Assembly: GCA_010093485.1 (NCBI GenBank)
Contig: MU001511.1
Location: 496,001 to 560,000, forward strand
DNA length: 64,000 bases
Source of the DNA: Karstenula rhodostoma CBS 690.94
Taxonomy: Eukaryota; Ascomycota; Dothideomycetes; Pleosporales; Didymosphaeriaceae
Reading direction: 5' to 3'
Positions 34,501-47,420 of this stretch are shown piece after piece; positions within the stretch are counted from its first letter, which is position 1; every line of letters begins with the position of its first letter. The notes beneath the pieces were generated by a model. It worked only from the letters and a program-made list of their open reading frames with translations. It was not told the origin of the DNA and ran no database searches. A program made the position numbers and the translations under genes.

Positions 34501-35071
34501 ACGTATGCATCTCTGGATACCGTGGATCTCCCAGTAGCAATATCGTGAATCGAGTTCGCGATAGGGAGAACAAAGCCTCGCGGATCGAGTGATATTTCTG
34601 TCTGAAAAGGCGTGACTTGCTGGATCAAAGCATGTGTGATCTCAGAAGACATGGTGAAAGCTACTGCGACACCGAGCCTTTCAACAGCATGCACGAGATC
34701 TGGGTTGAGAAAAAGAGGCTCGCCCGTATATATGCCATCGGAGCGACGTAATAGAACGCCGAGATTCGACGCGCCGCCATCTACGAGCCCGTACTCATCT
34801 TCTGGAGGCTCCAGCCATTTCGCCTGGGACGCGCGTCTGTAGAGAAACTTGACCTATGCGCAATTCAATTCAGTGAGTGCTACAAACTACAATCGTATTC
34901 TTCCGAGAATCCACTCACCATCACATCGTTTCGATCACCGATATTGCTACCTCTTGAAGCAATACTAGAGCCAGCACTGTCTCGAAATGTTAAACCAGGT
35001 CGTATATGTTTGGCGACAGCGGACTCCGTCGATGAGCTTTGTGACTCGCGGTCAGCACGTCCTGAGGCCAT
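31553..35071 (-). CDS. Membrane family 2 glycosyltransferase (ZtGT2-like)
   Basis: Eleven exons, 938 aa: complement(join(31553..31573,31621..31915,31969..32323,32380..33426,33506..33590,33767..33802,33855..33890,33955..33993,34042..34379,34442..34853,34919..35071)). All junctions are GT..AG and in frame. The N-terminal 300 residues are cytosolic (GASNLGVLLRRSDGIYTGEP, LAHGTDVETRLLGLVWG). Hydrophobic segments follow in the short exons (VLVIVVEMACVAK, VATIPLFASFSL, FFFIVIGG). The GT2 core (about 370-715) has LPHVTIQMPVYKE, VDSDTRVPEDC, HHVSEDFDVSLRLQ and LARWEKYAYGC, the D,D,D,(Q/R)xxRW-like set of processive synthases. Several C-terminal TM segments close the protein. Homologues such as Zymoseptoria GT2 are needed for hyphal growth on surfaces. 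The product polysaccharide is unknown. Confidence 0.9.
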
Positions 35072-37131
35072 CGCTGAAGCAGTGGAAGAAAGGTGATAGT
35101 TCAAAGAGGTGCAATGCGCTGTATGTTACAGCTCGAGTTGACATTAAGAAAGTTTTCTGAGATGGAATGCTGTCCTGACAGGGTGCGGCATATGACCTTG
35201 TCGGTCGCTTAATGTTTGCACCTGGAGGTCTGGGCTGTTCTGAAGTATGCATTGACCTGGCAAGGGTAACACGTTGAATGTCAAGGCCAAGCGAACCAAA
35301 TCGATGAGATAGGAAGCCTCCGATATCTTAGAGATGGCCTGCCGGCTGGCTGCCTAGCCGTCAAGCACGTATGGCTCCGTGGACGGGCGCCTCTTGACGC
35401 CAATGTGAAGTACCATGCAGTAGAGCACCATTTTCCCTTCGCCATACGTAGACAAGCTGTTCAAAGTGCACTGTGTTGGCCCGGGCTGTGCGATATCGAG
35501 GCCAAGGTATGCTCGTGATTTGGTCCTGTGTCCCCCGTGATAAGGTCACAGACATTGAAGGGGGTCCCGAGCTGTAGCAAGCCGAGACGACGTATAGTAC
35601 CATACATCGTTCTTGTGCCCGGTTGCGGATTCTGAGACGCCTCAAACTTCAATTGCTCAGAGCTCCCAGCTAATCAAAATCAACAAGAGCCAAGTGGCAA
35701 ATAACCCACCTCTTGCATGATCAATTTTAGTAACCGATAGTTACCATTGCGGCAAACTATACGATACGAAGTGCATACTACTTGACCGATGTTGGTCTTT
35801 GCCGTTTGTCTCGAACAAGATCATGTAGACCGAGCTGGATTGGCTCGGCACGGATGTGATTGAAACAGTACCGCAGCTGAAAGGCGTAGAGTGTCCGAAC
35901 CTTGGAAGAGCAACATGCACGGAGATGCACGATTCAGGGTTTTCCGTGCACCGCTGTCGTAGACAAAGACTAGCGAGCCGGGATGTTGAGCCGTACTATT
36001 GAGTTCAGGCTCGAAACATGACGTTGCTAGTTGGAAACAGAGGCCTTGCTCGAATCGAAAGCCGAGGAACGACTGGTTGCAGTTGCAGGGTGGTGTTCGT
36101 ATTAGTCGCTGCAGGATGCAAATGCAGAACCCTGGTGGCGGTCGATAAGACCAGACTGTCAATGGAAGTCTGCGCTTAGGCAGGCAATATACAACAACCT
36201 GGTCGCTCTGAGACCGCAAAAAGGAGAAGCGTGTGGCTGGCGGCACCATGGAACCGTAACGTCGGGACCGAAAGCAAGCGCCCTGGATAAGAAGAGCAGT
36301 GAACCAGTCAGCCTCATATCCAGGAAAGGTAGACCTCCTATCCAAGACAGGTAGACCAAGGCCACAGTGGTCCAGGTTCAAAACAGGATGTTGAAGGTGT
36401 CCAGGAGAGTCGAGAAATAGCCGGCCACCAAGGAAAGCGATGCAGTAAGCAACGCAGTAGGCAACTGTGCCCCTGCCACGCGCGACGTCCGGGAAGCACA
36501 AGGCCAAGTGACTCGGACATGTTGATGAAGTGAGGTCGACCGCGTTGACGCAGTGGCGGAGATGATGAACGGCAGACGGTTGTGGGCTGACGGGTGATGC
36601 GTCGCCCAACCCGCCGTGGCGCGACGCCAAGCGAGCCGTCATGATATCGCAGGAACGCAGCTTCCCTGCACCTGCCTTGATGACTTCCTCTTTCGTTACA
36701 TGCGTTATTAGACGGGAAAGCTGCCCGCGCAACCGCTATCGCGATCCCTCGCCAACATCAACACCCAAGCGCCAGGACGGTGGTGACGGTGCTGCGCTGT
36801 GCTCAGGCCCCCACGCGCGGCATGCACAGCCTTTACACGCAAAGCAGTGCGGCCGGTGGTCTTCCAGGCCTAGACTCGCGGAGGCACCGCCCTTGTTACG
36901 GTTGCCGACGTGGGCCAGCTTTCACGGCTCTGGCTAGACGTCGTCTTCAATGGTTGGACGCACCATCTAGGTCTCCCAGGGGACATGTGCACTTGGATAT
37001 GTGATGCAGGCAGCCCATCGTTTCCACTACGATAAATATACTTTTCGCGTATACAATATTTGGATAAAACCCCTTGTTCACGCTGCAATCGGTGCCTACC
37101 AGGAATTCGCCGAGCGACTGTGTCAAAAACC
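35072..37131. other. Divergent intergenic region GT2 / GH16
   Basis: Two kilobases between divergent starts. One 300-codon minus-strand open frame (35821-36732) is present, but it has no ATG start near its 5' end, no domain and an odd Cys/Pro/Arg-rich composition, so I do not call it. The region probably holds the promoters of both surface-polysaccharide genes. Confidence 0.5.
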
Positions 37132-38851
37132 ATGTCGAGCAGAACTTCCATTCATACACCAGCGATCCAACCCAACCCAGGTACAAACCCTTTCTCGACG
37201 CCGCTTAGACACAGCCGTGCTCCGTCAGTCAATGAACAGAGTGCGAGTGGACGGGGATTATCCTATTTTCCACCGACAGACGCGAAGGGTGAGTGTTCCG
37301 ACGGTTGTCGAGATCGTCGCTGATATCTGGAGGCTCGCAACAATCTCTAAGGAGGAGATTCAAAAGCGCGCGCCTAGTTCCGGGAGAATACGACGAGAAG
37401 CCTTGGGCCCTTTCAAAACACCCAAAGCTGAAGTGGGAGAGGGGCATCTTCTACGGAAGCGTCGTTCTGGGCATTGCCATCGGCGCCTTTATCTGCTACC
37501 GAGCATATGCCAGCGTGACAAACCATGCGGTGAGTCAGGTGACCTTGACTAGCTATGTACGTCGACGCTGACATATGCGTAGTATTGCTTGATCCTTGAA
37601 GACGACTTCCACACTATCAACAAAGACGTTTGGCAGTACGAGATTCAAAGAGGGGGGTTTGGCAGCGGCACTTTTGAATGGACTACGGATGATCCAAAGA
37701 ACGTCTATACAGATGCCGATGGCCTCCATATTGTGCCCACCTTGACGACCGAGAGCACTGATATCACACGAGACCAGCTTGTGGATAACTATGTTCTTAA
37801 TCTGACAGTACGTTCAAACTCCTAAGCTTACTCACCGAAGGTATTCACTGACCTCGTCCCTCTAAGACCGCTGGTACTTGTACAACAAAGGGGATCGACA
37901 ACTGTTCTATTCGTTCGAACAAGACGGCTGGGACTATTGTCAACCCTGTACGCAGCGCTCGTATCTCCACCAAAGGTAAAAAGATGATCACTTTTGGGAA
38001 AGTCGAAGTTGTCGCCAAGATGCCCCAAGGAGACTGGCTGTGGCCAGCGATCTGGATGATGCCTGACAATGACACCTATGGCGAGTGGCCTCGTTCGGGT
38101 GAAATCGATATTGCTGAGAGTAGAGGCAACCATGGAGACAATTACACCAGTGGAGGTAAGTCGTCAAGATCACCTATCGTGTGTGACACATGCTTATTGT
38201 GCACCAATTTCAGGTCGAGATTCAATCATCAGTGCCTTGCACTGGGGGCCGCTTCCAGAGGTTGATGGCTTTTACAAGACGAGCGGCCAGCATCACGTTC
38301 GCCGGACCGACTACTCTTCGGCCTTTCACACGTTCGGTGTGGAATGGAGCGAAGATTACCTCTTCACATACATCGACTCAAGGCTCTTGGTACGTACATG
38401 ATGCTATGCTGGTCATGCCCTCGTAAATATTTTGCCTTCTCTTTCTGATGATCATATAGCAAGTCTTCTTTCTCAAATTCAACAAGCTGATGTGGAACCG
38501 TGGAGGTTTCAGCGAGAAGCTGGTGAATAACTCGGCACTTTACAACCCCTGGGCCTCAACTGGAAAAAGCAACACGCCGTTTGATCAGCCCTTCTACCTG
38601 ATTCTGAACGTCGCCATTGGCGGGACGAACGGTTTCTTCCCCGAAGGCGTAGGGAACAAGCCTTGGGGTAACGAGTCACCCACAGTAAGCCAACTAAGCT
38701 CAAAACACCGTTACAGCAGCACCCGCTAACTGCTTAGGCACCCAAAGAGTTCTTCGATAGCATGGAAAATTGGCTTCCGACGTGGGGTGAGGGTGACAAG
38801 CGCGGGCTCACTGTCCAATCTGTCAAGATGTGGAGTCAAGGCGCTTGCTAG
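37132..38851 (+). CDS. Membrane-anchored GH16 family glucanase/transglycosylase-like protein
   Basis: Seven exons, 460 aa: join(37132..37288,37333..37529,37583..37807,37867..38155,38214..38389,38460..38684,38738..38851). A basic, Ser-rich cytosolic N-terminus (MSSRTSIHTPAIQPNPG) precedes one TM segment (GIFYGSVVLGIAIGAFICY, about 92-112), giving a type II topology with an outside catalytic domain. The GH16 active site is GEIDIAESRGN, the ExDxxE motif with both catalytic Glu. Supporting blocks are MPQGDWLWPAIWMMPDNDTY, FHTFGVEWSEDYLFTYID and QPFYLILNVAIGGTNGFFPE. The pattern matches fungal GH16 enzymes of the beta-1,3-glucanase/GNBP type. A role in wall beta-glucan remodelling is inferred. N-glycosylation sequons such as NNS and NES occur in the outer part. 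Confidence 0.9.
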
Positions 38852-39670
38852 CGGATCAGCAGCCCCATTCCCATGGGGTGTGCTTCACGATTGGCGCGGG
38901 TTTGACGGGTTTTCAAACATACACGGCCTTTTCACACTGTAACATCTTCGTCGACTAACGGGTAATATTTTGGTTAGATTCCCCATCTGAATTTCATTGC
39001 GATAAGTTCTTCGCGACGCATGTTTGATTTGTGAGAGCCGATGCAAGCCCAAGACGAAGCAGATCGGACGATCGGCCGCTAAGGCCGTGCCGACGATTCA
39101 CTAGCGCGGCGCACTGACGCCGCGCTCAATACGACATGGGACGGCTCGCTGTCCCACATCAAGGCCTTCAGTCTCGCCTCATGCAAGCAGGGCTCAGCCG
39201 CTATCCCATCCCTAGGAATGCACCGATAGCCCCATGCTGCCTACTCGCCCTATGCCGAACATGCCCTGCATCGCCAACACTCCTCGTATCTGCATATCAT
39301 GCAGGATCACCATTGGTCTCGGCCAGTTGCCATGCTTCGTTCAGCCTATAGCCCAACAGCCTTCAGCCGAGCAGGAAGCCATTTGAACGCGTTGGATCTC
39401 ACGAGATCCGTAAACTTCATGGCCTACTCCACAATGGGCGGCAGCTCGCCCGCCCATGGCTCTGACAAGCTTACTGACGCTCAAAAACGATAGCCCAGCC
39501 CGCACACGTGCTCTGCGAAGCGAACAGTGTGCCTCGATCGGTCACGAGAGCGGGATGACAAGTCTTCAGCTGGATCCGTGTAGGGGCCTATAGTCTGCGC
39601 TCCGGAAGAGGATTTTGTTGTTGTCAGCTTTTTCATCATCTTTTGAGATTCGTTCCACTTTGGGGTCATC
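38852..39670. other. Intergenic GH16 / WSC-oxidase
   Basis: 0.8 kb between two genes on the same strand, holding the promoter of the downstream oxidase. No coding evidence. Confidence 0.5.
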
Positions 39671-42600
39671 ATGGGCTCTGCGAGCCATCGGCTTGGTTCT
39701 ACAGCCTTATTACTCTCATACGTATGGAACTTACAACGAGCAACAGTTCACGTGAGAAAAGCTGACGATATCTTGACAGGCCTGTCTGTCGCTTTCACAG
39801 TCCTTGGTTGTCCCGACATCTCCTTCGGTCAACTGGGACTACGTAGGATGTTACACGTGTGCCGCCTTGCCCTTATTGATCCTGTAGATAACGACTTACT
39901 CAATGCAGAGACACTGTTGATGCACGGACATTGAAAGATGCCAGCACATCTAGCAGCAACATGACCAACATGGACTGTGTCAACTACTGTGAAAAAGGTG
40001 GATATGCTTACGCAGGCACGGAATACTCCCAAGAGTGCTGGTGTGCGCGGAAACTAAGCACTACGTCAACCCGTACCGCAGATGGAGACTGTAATTATGG
40101 TTGCAGCGGTTTGTATTGTTCGCATCGGTGGTGCGAGATATACTGATAATCATAGGTGATTCGAAAGAAGCCTGCGGGGGATTCAATCAGCTGACAATAT
40201 TCAACAACACCGCTGCTGGACAAGGACCACCTTACACCAATCTTGGAGTAAATGGCTACCGTAGCCTTGGCTGCTACGTGTACGTGCTTTGCATTCTCGC
40301 CCGTTTTTGTCGCCTGACTGTATCGCTACACAATTGGCGAACATCCGCGGTAGGCACGTGGGATATTCAACTCTCATGTGCCTTTCTTTGATCATGCATT
40401 GTAGACTGTGCTAATCCAACACTCCAGTGACAATGCTGGTGGAAGGACGCTCGATACTGAGATCTCAGGTACTCTTCCTGGCGGCTACCAAAACAGCACA
40501 GTTGCGAACTGTATCTCTGCCTGTTCCAGTGATGGTCACACATATGCGGGCCTGGAATACTACGGAGAATGCTGTAAGGGCTCAACGATATTCTTCTCTA
40601 TACTGAGAACTAATGTCTGACTGTCCACAGGGTGCGGTGAAGCTCTTGGTAACGGGGCAGCGTTGGCATCCGATCAAACCACTTGCAATACGGTACGTAA
40701 CATAATGGGGTCATGGTCATGTGCCCAGGATTTCTCAAACACTCCTTATTTCAGAATCTTTCTTTCGCTTGCTAATCCAGGTAGCTGTGTAACGGGAACA
40801 AAACAGAATATTGCGGTGGACCTGACAGGCTGAACTTGTATACAAATTCGCCTCCGCTCAGCTCGAGCTCCTCGATCTCAATGTCGACAGTATCAATGTC
40901 CTCAGTGGTTTCGTCTCTTACGTCATCAGCGTTTGAAACGACTGTGCAAAGCTTGACTTCGATCACTTCGTCTACATCTTCCACAACGTCTGCATCAAAC
41001 TCAGCAGTTTCGCTTACACCATCAATAGCACCGTCATCGTCAGTGTCAGCAGAGTCAACGGAGTCATCGAGTTCAGGGCTCACTTCAACGTCAAGCTCTG
41101 TCGCCACTGACAGTATCACGTCAGCTGGATTGACAAGTTCTTCTATATCAGTCCCTTCGGGCACGTCAACTTTTCCAATCACATCCACACTCTCTAGGAG
41201 CTCTTCGACTACGTCTGCAGCATCAACAAATCTTTCAACAACTTCGTCGACCGTAGTAGTCACGTCATCGTCGCTTGTACCACCTACAGCATCATCTTCA
41301 GCGCCTGCTATATCCACTGTATCTTCGGCCACATCCACCAGCCCCATTCCTTCCACTATCACTCCAATATCTACAGGGTCGACCACGACTCCGCCGATCA
41401 ATACTACTACCATTAAAACGTCAGCAGCAACGTCAATTCCTCTGTTCAATACAACATTAACATCGGTATCAACCTCTACAGGTTCTGCGCCTACGGTGAC
41501 TGGTGTTCCTACGCCTCTCCCTAGTGGTTGGAATTACAAAGGATGCTGGATCGACAATGCCAACGGCCGAGCCTTTGCCAATCAACTACCTGACGCCCAA
41601 GATATGACTGTCGAGAGGTGTATTGGGAACTGCACAGCTAACGGGTTTGGAGTGGCAGGTATTGAATATGCGTACCAGTGCTTTTGCGGGAATTATATTA
41701 TGAACGGCGCCGCCAAGGGGCCGCAATCAGAATGTAACATGCCCTGTGCTGGAAATGCGGGGGAGTTATGCGGAGCCGGCAACAGACTGAGCGTGTACTC
41801 CAACAGTACGGCCAATCTTACCGTGTACGCAGTTCCAACTGTACAAAAGACCGAACTACCCAACTCTTGGCAGTACGTTGGATGCCTTCGTGACGATGCT
41901 CCAGGCGGGGTAAGGGCGCTTCCTTACCAGCGTATCCTAAACAATAACAACACAGCCAACAATTGTATCAGTCAATGCTCCGCTTTTGGGTACAGTCATG
42001 GTGGACTGGAATATGGCAATGAATGCTACGTAAGTCTTCACCCTAGTTTTTGAGTCTAAAGTTGACTGACACAATGCAGTGCGGAGACCTGGGAGATATC
42101 CAAACTGCAGGTGCTACTAGTGCCCCTGAATCGGATTGCTCAGTTACCTGCTCCGGCAACGCAACAACCCTTTGCGGAGGACCCCGTCGCCTTTCTCTGT
42201 ACAAGTGGACCGGACCAAACCTAGCCAAGTGGAATTATGCAACAGGCAATGCTGCAGGAGCATATCAGTTTCTGATTGGTGGTGTGGTGGTTCCTCTTGT
42301 CACCCAAGCCGCTCGAAATGGCAAGATCACTTTCCTCGAAAAGTCTGGAACAGGACCTCCAAACTCGACCGGTGCCTATGAACTGGATGTAGCCCAACTC
42401 AACAACTTCTCCGCTGCTTGGCGGCCGATGCATGTCAAGACCGATGTCTTTTGCTCGGCTTCCCTCACTTTGCCGGACAAAGTGGGTCGACAGCTCAATG
42501 TCGGCGGATGGGCTTTGGATGCCACGTTTGGTGTTCGCCTATACTGGCCAGATGGCACTCCTGGCGTCTGGGGCAATAACGACTGGCAGGAGAATGTGAA

Positions 42601-43832
42601 GGTGCTAAAGTTACAGAATGGACGATGGTATCCAACGGCAATGATCATGGCAAATGGCACCATCCTAGTCGTTGGCGGTGAAGAAGGATCAAATGGAAAG
42701 GCAATACCCACTATGGAAATCCTACCGACGCAGGGACCTGTGGTGTACGCCGACTACTTAGAGCGCACGGACCCTAACAATCTATATCCCTACCTAGCGG
42801 TCCTACCCAGCGGCGGCATCTTCATACAGTATCACAACGAGGCCGCCATTCTCGACGAAGTTACTCTGCAGGTCAAGAAGCAGCTTCCCAATGTTCCTGC
42901 AGCCGTCAACAGACCAGACGGAGGCAGAACGTATCCAAACGAAGGCACTGCCGTCTTATTACCACAGCATGCTCCCTATACGGATCCTCTCAAAGTCCTC
43001 ATCTGCGGCGGCTCAACACCTTACCAAGGCTACGCCCTCGACAACTGCGTAACCATCGCCCCAGACGTCCCAAACGCAAACTGGACACTCGAACGCATGG
43101 TAAGCCCGTCCCCCCTTTCCCTCCCACTCAGCCCCATCTAACATCTGCTCCCCCCAGCCCTCCAAGCGCGTACTATCCTGCATGGCCGCCCTCCCCGACG
43201 GCACCTACCTCATCCTCAACGGCGCCCACCAAGGCCAAGCGGGCTTCGGCCAGGCCACAGACCCCAACCTCAACGCCGTCCTCTACGACCCCACCCGCCC
43301 CCTCAACAACCGCTTCACCGTCCTCGCAAACACAACCGTCGCCCGCATGTACCACTCCGAAGCCATCCTCATGGACGACGGCCGCGTCCTCGTCTCCGGC
43401 TCAGACCCAGAAGACGACCGCTTCCCCCAGGAATACCGCGTCGAGGTCTTCGTCCCGCCCTACCTCATGGGCAGCCCCGCTCAGCCCGTCGTCACCATCC
43501 AGCCCTCGCAGGCCGACTGGGCGTACAGTGGCTCCTACACGTTCACTGTTGACCAGCCCGTAGTGAAGGTGTCGCTGCTGGGGGCTGTGGGGTCGACCCA
43601 CGGGAACAGCATGGGCCAGCGCACGCTGTTCCCGGCGTTTGTGTGCAGCGGGGTCTCGTGCACGGTTACGGCGCCGCCGGACGCGCATACGTGTCCGCCG
43701 GGGTGGTTCCAGCTGTTTGCGCTGAATGCGCAGGGCGTGCCGAGTCGCGCCGTGTGGGTGAGGATTGGAGGGGATCCCGCGGAGTTGGGGAACTGGCCGC
43801 CGCAGGGAGGGTTCAAGCTTCCTGGTGTGTAA
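39671..43832 (+). CDS. Copper radical oxidase (AA5, glyoxal oxidase-like) with four WSC domains
   Basis: Nine exons, 1199 aa: join(39671..39721,39780..39856,39909..40108,40156..40279,40428..40573,40631..40692,40785..42029,42080..43099,43158..43832). The signal peptide is split by intron 1 ([17 protein letters not shown] then ACLSLSQS). WSC domains start near [11 protein letters not shown] (35), [10 protein letters not shown] (140), [11 protein letters not shown] (468) and [11 protein letters not shown] (580). A ~220-residue Ser/Thr linker separates pairs 1-2 and 3-4. The AA5 domain (about 680-1199) shows the radical-copper set: Cys in VFCSASLTL, Tyr in [11 protein letters not shown], Tyr-His in [10 protein letters not shown] and His in [11 protein letters not shown]. 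These oxidases make H2O2 from aldehydes or alcohols. WSC domains bind glucans, so the enzyme is probably held at the wall. The linker is probably heavily O-mannosylated. Confidence 0.94.
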
Positions 43833-46557
43833 TATTTGGGTAGGTGTGGGTGGTGTAGGAGGCGGGTGGAATTTAATGTTTTGTGGGTAATGGTATTTTG
43901 AATTGCTACGTTATTACAAGTGATTCTGTCCATGCTTCGTGAGCAACCATGCACCGAGCTCAGTCTCTTCGTTTCCCGCAGTATTCTGTTTCATCTTCCC
44001 CCAAAGTCACAAGCCATTAACTAACAACATACTTTGTTCCCGGTTTGTGGCTAGTAGCCGCCAGATGAACAGTTTGTCCTACTATCTCCTCAAAATCCCA
44101 GAAACTGCAATTAATGACGGTGTACATTCTATCTCTCCCGTTCTTATCGCTGGTGGTTGCAAGACTGGAGAACATGGACGTGGTTCCCGCGCTAGGAAAC
44201 AGTCTGCTCGTATTCGCGCCTTAATGCCATACGAGCATCAGCAAGACCAGGAACCTGGCGCCATGTGGCATGACCGATGTCGTGTTGAACGTAGGTGTGA
44301 GCGGATGTGTTTGTTGCCGGGCTTCGGCAAGCAATCATGGCATCTGTTGGTGGTGAAGCAGTTGTCGGGTGTGGCAAAAAAGAGCGACATCGTATTCCTG
44401 CGAAGCGATGTCACCGCCATGATCCATCGGACGCAGCTCTGAGCGATCCCAGGCCGCCCGAGCTGAAAATAGAGGGCCCACGCGAGGCTGCAGGTTGCAA
44501 AGCTCCGACGTTGTCTCCTTCTACGTTGGGTAGTGTAACATCGTTCTCGAATGCCCTAGCTCCGTATTGTGCATGTGCGATACGAGAATCTCTCGCGTGT
44601 GTACGCTAAGCGCGTGGAAGAAGTCCGATCGGTCGGCCCTTGCCGTCTTCTGCAGCCCTCACTCAGGTCCTGCATACGCTGGTGCTATGCAGATTCGATA
44701 GACCGCCAATATTTCAATACTTCTGCGCACGAGCTTTGCATTTCGGCTGCAGTAGATGCTTGGGGTGATTTGTTCGGAGGAGCGGCCGTGATAAGGCAAT
44801 GGCTCCAAGACATGGCGAGTGCATGGTGCAGCATGCAATTTCGAGGCGCAGGCTTGATGGCGATAGCGATGCATCGGGCTGGCCGGGATGCTGTTTGGGC
44901 TGCGGTAAAAGACCAGGATGCCGAATTTGGTCGAGGGTGAGATTTTGTGCAACGATACATGAATCGCTCTAGGTGCCGGTGATATCGTGCATAACAGCCG
45001 CTCTGCTCGCCCGTTGTTGTCCTACACACCTCCGTTCTCCTCCGCTTTCTGCATGATTGTGTCTTTCGCTCGGTGTAGCTGTCTCGACATATGCACATGC
45101 GCAATGTTGACGTCGTCGGCCCCCTAGGGTCTAAGGCGCGGAGGCATTCTGAGCCCCGTAATACCGCATGACAGGGGACCGAGCTGCTCGGACGAGGCGC
45201 TTGTCTTGCCGATTGTGTAGGCGCAAATGGCACTCAATGCTCATGTCGCGGATGCCACAGAACCGAATTGAGTGTTGCATGAGGGTGTCGTGTAGTCAAA
45301 AGTAAGCTTGAAACAGTGGAGAAGACAGTGGGCGCCGGTACACTTGTCATGGCCGCCCACTCGGGGGCGCGCGGGAGCTTTACCGTGTGGGGACGATGCG
45401 CGTGCCCCCACAAACGATTCTGACATCGTGAACGTCGCCTGTGCCCATCCCCCATCATGAGGAGACTACCATGCCCACCTCATGATCGCTTGTGGCATAG
45501 CTAGGCAGCTCGTCGAGAAGAGCACGGATAACGCAAATGGAAGAGTCGAGGCCGTGACAGCGGAGAACGGAGCGGCGGTTGGATCATGAGAAGGAGGAAG
45601 CAGGCGCGCTGGCGTGCCTTCCTTCCCGTTTGTCACCGGCAACGTGAGGAGTAGGCACGATGGCAGGAAGGCAAGACCCAGGTAGGCTATCGAGTTGCCC
45701 CTTCTTCGTAGGCCACGTTGCGAGTCGGCCTTTCATGAGGCAATCTCTCGAACATGGTACGCTTGTTGGTCGAGTCTTCTCTCTCACGTCCTCGAGCATG
45801 ACGCAGTCTGCCATTGCGCCATGGTATGAGGGGCTGGTGAAGGTCGAGGTCCCACTGTGGGCATTTCCTGCGTTGCCCCTCTCCCACTACCACCTCTCAC
45901 ACCTACCCCCCAACACCCCGCGCCCGACAACGCCTATAAAATCTGCCAGACACGCGCACGCTCTTCGAGATAAATGCGGCATGTTCTGCGGCGAGTTTAC
46001 TATCGCTTTCTGCTTCCCTCAATGTCCAGAGCTCGCGACCGCCTCCTCGGGCGATTGTTGCGTCACGACCACCCCACAGCAAAATCTTTGAGAGGTATCC
46101 TGGTGCTATTGATGAGGATCGTGACTCGAGAGACAGCGTCGCTGCCAGCTAACAGCTGTAGGACCGCCGTCAATGAGTTCGCCAACACGACGACGTGACC
46201 GCCACACGCCTGCGCGATCGAGCATCCTTTTCCCCTCACCAAACCCAAGCCGCAGCCTGCTGTAGAAGAAAGCATCGAGCCTCGGGAAAAGGTCCGCGAC
46301 GAGAGAATCCGGCGATACGAAAGCCCCTCCTCGAACACCCCCGAGCGACCGCAAGCTTACAAGAGGCAGCCCGCTAGACCCCTTCGCACACCGATGGTGT
46401 GGCGGCATCTCCGCAGCGCTTGGAGAGGAGACAAATATTGCTTCGGAACGCTAGCGACACCGTGGCGTTGGAGCTTTCAGGGGACAACGGCGCCAGAGAA
46501 GCCCTGCATCATCTGCGCAGCCGCTACACATCGAGACTGTCACCACGCAATATAACA
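43833..46557. other. Gene-poor stretch, first part of accessory interval
   Basis: No gene could be supported in 2.7 kb. Frames are short, switch strand and lack splice continuity. It begins the 13-kb interval without an intact recognisable gene. Confidence 0.5.
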
Positions 46558-46983
46558 ATGCCGTCCTTTGACACAACTTGGTATAAGGGTAGAAAGAGTC
46601 GGAATTTTGGAAGGTGCAACAGCACCGCGAAGGCCCTGTACCGATGTGTGACCGTCGAAGTTCTTGCATCCTATGATTGGTATCCCGGCATGATGGAAAT
46701 GTCGATCGCGAACGTCTTCGGCAGCTTCCGACGACAAGCTAGCTGGTACACTGAGATACTAAGAGGGGCTTCTACCCTGCACCTGGGTTGGGAGCATCTG
46801 GAAGCACATCAAGAACATGTGCTTGGACACGGCATGATCGGCCATTCCAGCTGTGTAGCTTCTTACGACCGCGGCTGCACTGGTGGCACCCTAAGAGCCC
46901 TTCGCGGCGCCATCGCACCGATTTGCCTGTCGCATGTACCAAAGTGGTTCTCCGGGTGCCGCCGTCCGAATGCTTTGGTTTGA
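46558..46983 (+). CDS. Doubtful small open frame
   Basis: An ATG-started frame of 141 codons (MPSFDTTWYKGRKSRNFG...). It has no signal peptide, domain or splice evidence, and a composition not clearly coding. Listed only because it is among the longer ATG frames in this gap. Probably chance. Confidence 0.12.
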   Translation: MPSFDTTWYKGRKSRNFGRCNSTAKALYRCVTVEVLASYDWYPGMMEMSIANVFGSFRRQASWYTEILRGASTLHLGWEHLEAHQEHVLGHGMIGHSSCVASYDRGCTGGTLRALRGAIAPICLSHVPKWFSGCRRPNALV

Positions 46984-47420
46984 TTATGTTATGCTCAACG
47001 TTTTTCTGGGTCCTTGGGTAAAATGTGTTCTCGATGTTCCTGCGCTTTTTGAGATTTTGGCCCGGCTTAACCTCAACATATTCGCCGTTCTCGCGATGGA
47101 CATTGCGAAAGACCTTCAAAGCTCAAGGACTTAGCCGAAGTCTCGTCCCAGCTGGGGATTGAAGTTCGCGCCTGCAACAAGCACACAAAAGACTTCTGGA
47201 GGCCTTCCTTTGACTTGGTTCCGCATTCACCAGCTACCCTCTTCAAGAAGTTATTTGGTCGAAGAAAACCCTCAATCCAGCGGAGTCCAATACGCGATTC
47301 ACAAATATCTTGGATCAGTCCAATAATGACAAGTTCATCGAGAAGTGACCCGGAATCGAACATCGATTTTAATCCCATAGAGGCAACATGCCGTAGTTGA
47401 CCGTTCCAAAGCTGAAGCAA
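46772..47420 (-). pseudogene. Possible decayed coding remnant, unknown family
   Basis: Two minus-strand frames overlap and look like one protein broken by a shift near 47100: GLKSMFDSGSLLDELVIIG, then FVCLLQARTSIPSWDETSAK, and in another frame VFRNVHRENGEYVEVKPGQN followed by LKKRRNIENTFYPRTQKN. Charge and helix pattern are protein-like, and neither frame has a proper start. Not recognised. Confidence 0.25.

Noticed and set aside
35821..36732. 303-codon minus-strand open frame
   Set aside because: Starts at TTG with no early ATG, no domain, Cys/Pro/Arg-rich chance-like composition, no splice continuity.
40772..41449. 225-codon acidic minus-strand frame
   Set aside because: Antisense shadow of the Ser/Thr-rich linker of the WSC oxidase; TC-rich codons read as Asp/Glu/Val on the other strand.
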